A DNA stretch of 64,000 nt. It comes from an uncultured Clostridium sp. Its GTDB lineage: Bacteria; Bacillota; Clostridia; Lachnospirales; Lachnospiraceae. The translations under genes were made by a program, and so were the position numbers. Below, piece after piece: positions 61,329 through 64,000 of the stretch. A model generated the notes under the pieces. That model was not told the DNA's origin, did no database searches, and was given only the letters and a program-made list of their open reading frames with translations. The stretch's first letter is position 1, and the number at the start of each line of letters is the position of its first letter. The stretch lies in the NCBI GenBank assembly GCA_902496665.1, contig CABVBU010000012.1, forward strand, positions 1 to 64,000, in the 5' to 3' direction.

Positions 61329-62522
61329 TTATAATCCATTTTCATCCAGTTTTAACACAGTCTGATACAGAACATCCGCTCCCATATCGATATGCTCCGG
61401 TTTTGTATATTCGTCGCCCTGATGGCTGATGCCCTTGACACTCGGAACAAAGATCATACCGATCGGAACTCCTTCATGGGCCATCGAATTAGCGTCATGG
61501 CCTGCACCGCTTGGCATGATGATATGGCTGATTTCCTTTTCCGTGCAGACATCATCGATCAGTTTGATCAATCTCGGATCACACGGTGTGGAATATTTGG
61601 CACTGGTATTTACAAATTCAAACTCACAGTTCGGAATCTCCTTTGCGAGTGCCTGAATATCTGCATAGAACTGATCTGTTACAGCCTTGTCCATATGACG
61701 CATCTCAAAGTTCGCCACAGCCTGTCCCGGAATTACATTTTCCTGTCCGGGTGATACAGAGAGCTTTCCGACAGTAAATACAAGTGTGTCGTTCAGTTCT
61801 CTTGCCCGCTCTTCTGCTGCCACGATCAGCTTTGCCATTCCGACAAGCGCATCTTTTCTGTTAGCCATCATCGTTGTGCCCGCATGGTTGCTCATGCCTT
61901 TTGCCGTTACCTTATAGTCGATGATGCTGACAATTCCGCTGACAACTCCCACATCTATTCCCGTATGATCGAGTTTATCGCCCTGTTCGATATGATATTC
62001 CAAGTAGCACTCATACTTGCTGATATCTCTCTTTGCGGCTTTTGCTTTTTCCGGACTGCAGCCAAACTTTGCTAATTTTTCCGCATAACCGGGAATGTCC
62101 GGATCGAGCATCCCTGACACACATCTGCTTCCAAATGTACCGCCAAGGATACTGGACTCTTCCATGTTAAAGCCCCAGATCTCCAATGGATGGCGCAGGG
62201 TACGTCCTTCATCCTTTAAGCGGGCTGCCACTTCCAGGGCACCGGTCACACCCAGCATCCCATCATAAACACCGCCCTGCATAACTGTATCCATGTGGGA
62301 ACCAATCACGATGGATTTTGCTTCCGGGTCACTCCCCTGCAATACGCCATGAAGATTTCCGACCGGGTCAGTCTCCACCTGCATTCCCAGCTCCTGCATG
62401 CGTCCCTTTAAAAACTCAAGCGCCTGGAAATATTTTTCTGAAAATCCCAGCCGTGTGATCGAACCATCTTCATTCCGCCCAATATTGCCCGCCTGTTGGA
62501 GCAATTCGTTTAATCTGCTCAT
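61329..62522 (-). CDS. Zn-dependent amidohydrolase (N-carbamoyl-L-amino-acid hydrolase / allantoate amidohydrolase type)
   Basis: The 397-residue M20 enzyme has H76 and D87 (GSHMDTVMQGGVYDGMLG), the E121-E122 pair in FNMEESSILGG and GSRCVSGM, and a late histidine in SHQGDEYT. This set is typical of HyuC/AllC enzymes that release ammonia and CO2 or an amino acid from carbamoylated substrates. GGAGG lies 11 bases before ATG 62522. It lies between the NSS transporter and RidA genes in one likely operon. Confidence 0.92.
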   Translation of the reverse strand: MSRLNELLQQAGNIGRNEDGSITRLGFSEKYFQALEFLKGRMQELGMQVETDPVGNLHGVLQGSDPEAKSIVIGSHMDTVMQGGVYDGMLGVTGALEVAARLKDEGRTLRHPLEIWGFNMEESSILGGTFGSRCVSGMLDPDIPGYAEKLAKFGCSPEKAKAAKRDISKYECYLEYHIEQGDKLDHTGIDVGVVSGIVSIIDYKVTAKGMSNHAGTTMMANRKDALVGMAKLIVAAEERARELNDTLVFTVGKLSVSPGQENVIPGQAVANFEMRHMDKAVTDQFYADIQALAKEIPNCEFEFVNTSAKYSTPCDPRLIKLIDDVCTEKEISHIIMPSGAGHDANSMAHEGVPIGMIFVPSVKGISHQGDEYTKPEHIDMGADVLYQTVLKLDENGL

Positions 62523-62601
62523 ATTTGCAGTTACCTCCTATACTAAATTTTCCATGTGCCGTCCTCTGATTTCTCCTGACGGAACACGGGAGTATCTCTT
62601 A

Positions 62602-63933
62602 TCAGCCAATTCCCCCAAGCAGCGCCCCCGCCACAAGTGCGAGAAGCGCAGCCGGAACTAATACATATTTTCCAAGCGGCATAAACCAGCTACCGATCGG
62701 TTTTTTCGTTCCTTTGTTAACTGCTGTAAGCGCAAAATCCTTTCCGGCTACCCAGAAAAACATGATAGCGGCAAGCATCGCGCCCAGCGGACAGATATAA
62801 ATGGAGACCGCATCCATCCATCCGGAAACAATTCCCTGGATCATCAGGGAAATGATACCGCCAAGTATCGCGATCACTGCAACCGCAATTTTTCGTTTGA
62901 ACCCAAACCGCTCCTGCATCATCTCTACCGGTGCCTCATAAAGATTTACCAGAGAGCTTAAGCCTGCAAACAAAACACAGACATAAAAGACCATCTCTAC
63001 ACACCATCCGCCCGGCATGCCATTAAACACATTCAGCAGATAAATAAACATCAGCCCCGGTCCGCCTGACGATAGTTCTGCGCCCCCCACTGCCATGCCC
63101 GGTATAATGACAAGTGCCGCAAGAAGCGCCGCTAATGTATCAAAAAATGCTACATTTCTTGCTGAGCTGACCACATCCTCTTCCTCGCTCAAATAAGAAC
63201 CGTAAATGACTGTTCCATTTCCTGCGATGGAAAGCGAAAAGAATGCCTGACCGAACGCGTAGATCCAGAGTCTTGGATCAAGAAGCCCTTTTGGATCCAG
63301 TGTAAAAATATAACGATATCCATGTTCTGAACCCGGAAGTGTAAAAATATATATGCCGAGCCCAACAAACAGGATAAAAAGCATCGGCATCATGATCTTA
63401 TTCGCTTTCTCAATTCCGCCGGAAATTCCATATGCCATGATCACCGCGGTTACAAGCATTGCGATCACCTGCCATACATTATTTCCAAATGCGGAGGCTG
63501 TACCTCCAAACAAGCCTTCGATCGCGGCTACGTCCTGCCCTAAGTGGAAGAGACCGCCGGAAAGTGCGAGAAATGTATATTTGAAGATCCAGCCTACGAC
63601 CACGCTATATCCGATTGCCAATGCCATGGATCCGATAACCGGAATCACACCGATCACCTCTCCTGTCCGCTTATTTCCGGTGCGGATCTCCGTACATTTA
63701 CCGAATGCCTTGATCGGTCCGCTCTTTGCTGCCCGGCCAAGCGCCATTTCTTCGATCACTCCGGTAGAAGCGATCAAAATGACAAACAGAACATATGGAA
63801 GCAGGAACGTCATTCCACCCCATTCTGAAACCATATATGGGAACCTCCAGATATTCCCCATACCGACAGCCGACCCAATGCAGGCCAGCACAAATCCCGT
63901 CCGGCTTTTAAAGCCATCCCTATGTTTTCCCAT
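62602..63933 (-). CDS. Sodium-dependent neurotransmitter-symporter family transporter
   Basis: The 443-residue protein has about eleven membrane segments of the NSS (SNF) family. The first helix carries the substrate and sodium site (FVLACIGSAVGMGNIWRFPY), and the later stretches GQAFFSLSIAGNGTVIYGSY and LLAALVIIPGMAVGG fit helices 6 and 7. It takes up amino acids with sodium. It is the first gene of a likely operon with the carbamoylase-type hydrolase and RidA, so it may import the hydrolase substrate. The ribosome site before ATG 63933 (AAGGCAG) is weak. Confidence 0.93.
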   Translation of the reverse strand: MGKHRDGFKSRTGFVLACIGSAVGMGNIWRFPYMVSEWGGMTFLLPYVLFVILIASTGVIEEMALGRAAKSGPIKAFGKCTEIRTGNKRTGEVIGVIPVIGSMALAIGYSVVVGWIFKYTFLALSGGLFHLGQDVAAIEGLFGGTASAFGNNVWQVIAMLVTAVIMAYGISGGIEKANKIMMPMLFILFVGLGIYIFTLPGSEHGYRYIFTLDPKGLLDPRLWIYAFGQAFFSLSIAGNGTVIYGSYLSEEEDVVSSARNVAFFDTLAALLAALVIIPGMAVGGAELSSGGPGLMFIYLLNVFNGMPGGWCVEMVFYVCVLFAGLSSLVNLYEAPVEMMQERFGFKRKIAVAVIAILGGIISLMIQGIVSGWMDAVSIYICPLGAMLAAIMFFWVAGKDFALTAVNKGTKKPIGSWFMPLGKYVLVPAALLALVAGALLGGIG

Positions 63934-64000
63934 ACGCTTACAACTGCCTTAGAACAGCTATGTCCCCTTTCTCATGATTCATGTTTAAACTTTCTTGAAC
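63934..64000. other. Right end, no feature seen
   Basis: These 67 bases hold only the upstream region of the transporter gene; I see no promoter or gene. Confidence 0.5.

Overview
The window looks like a chromosome segment of a spore-forming, anaerobic Firmicute of the Lachnospiraceae type (class Clostridia). Reasons: the sporulation regulators SigG and SpoIIID, a class B sortase, a butyrate-type CoA-transferase, a flavodiiron protein with flavodoxin, a Feo iron system, strong AGGAGG ribosome sites and sigma-A promoters. Gene density is normal, no rRNA, tRNA or CRISPR array was recognised, and most genes are metabolic or transport genes in short operons closed by clear hairpin terminators.

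Region 1-7.1 kb is accessory. It starts with the tail of a + strand gene, an FAD oxidoreductase and a small tyrosine phosphatase. An AlbA_2/Schlafen-type ATP-binding protein, a DmpA-family peptidase and several broken genes follow. Between 5.3 and 7.1 kb lies a mosaic: the first 42 codons of a phage P27-type terminase small subunit, the last part of a phage HNH nuclease with the leader that normally separates it from the terminase, and the first 59 codons of a PLD/DEAD-type helicase. Inserted between the HNH leader and the terminase start, on the opposite strand, is a compact cassette: sigma-A promoter, about 175 nt of structured non-coding RNA, an intrinsic terminator, then a gene I recognise as a PBECR4 (barnase/EndoU/RelE-like) nuclease. 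That layout resembles type III RNA-toxin systems and is the best candidate here for an undescribed system.

Region 7-30 kb holds a MazG-like pyrophosphohydrolase, an ArsC/Spx-like protein, an AbgB-like M20 amidohydrolase with a divergent LysR regulator, phosphoglucomutase, a CoA-transferase whose expected catalytic glutamate is a glycine, a YkvI-like membrane protein with a GldA-like dehydrogenase, sigG, an M20 peptidase with a fused chaperone-like/hotdog thioesterase gene, spoIIID, a nicotinamidase-like hydrolase, sortase B with an orphan sorting signal, MATE and Na+/H+ antiporters, a cytidylate-kinase-like protein and AzlCD.

Region 30-48 kb holds an enoyl-CoA hydratase, a MalY-like lyase, an oligopeptide ABC ATPase remnant behind a strong attenuator-like hairpin, a 2-hydroxyacid dehydrogenase, an amidohydrolase, a cell-wall-binding repeat protein, a methyltransferase-trkA-trkH operon, a ZIP transporter, a Fur-type controlled feo operon (Cys-rich protein, two FeoA, FeoB) and a flavodiiron/flavodoxin pair. 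Region 48-64 kb is rich in peptide and amino-acid catabolism: serine hydrolase, CapA, M20 peptidase, three LysR regulators, a 2-hydroxycarboxylate transporter, GreA, TauE, an aminotransferase, RidA, a carbamoylase-type amidohydrolase and an NSS transporter.

Two families of short structured repeats are scattered through the intergenic gaps of 28-57 kb. One is a 131/132-bp element present in two nearly identical full copies and several shorter palindromic copies. The other is a roughly 75-bp hairpin element present in two copies in opposite orientation.
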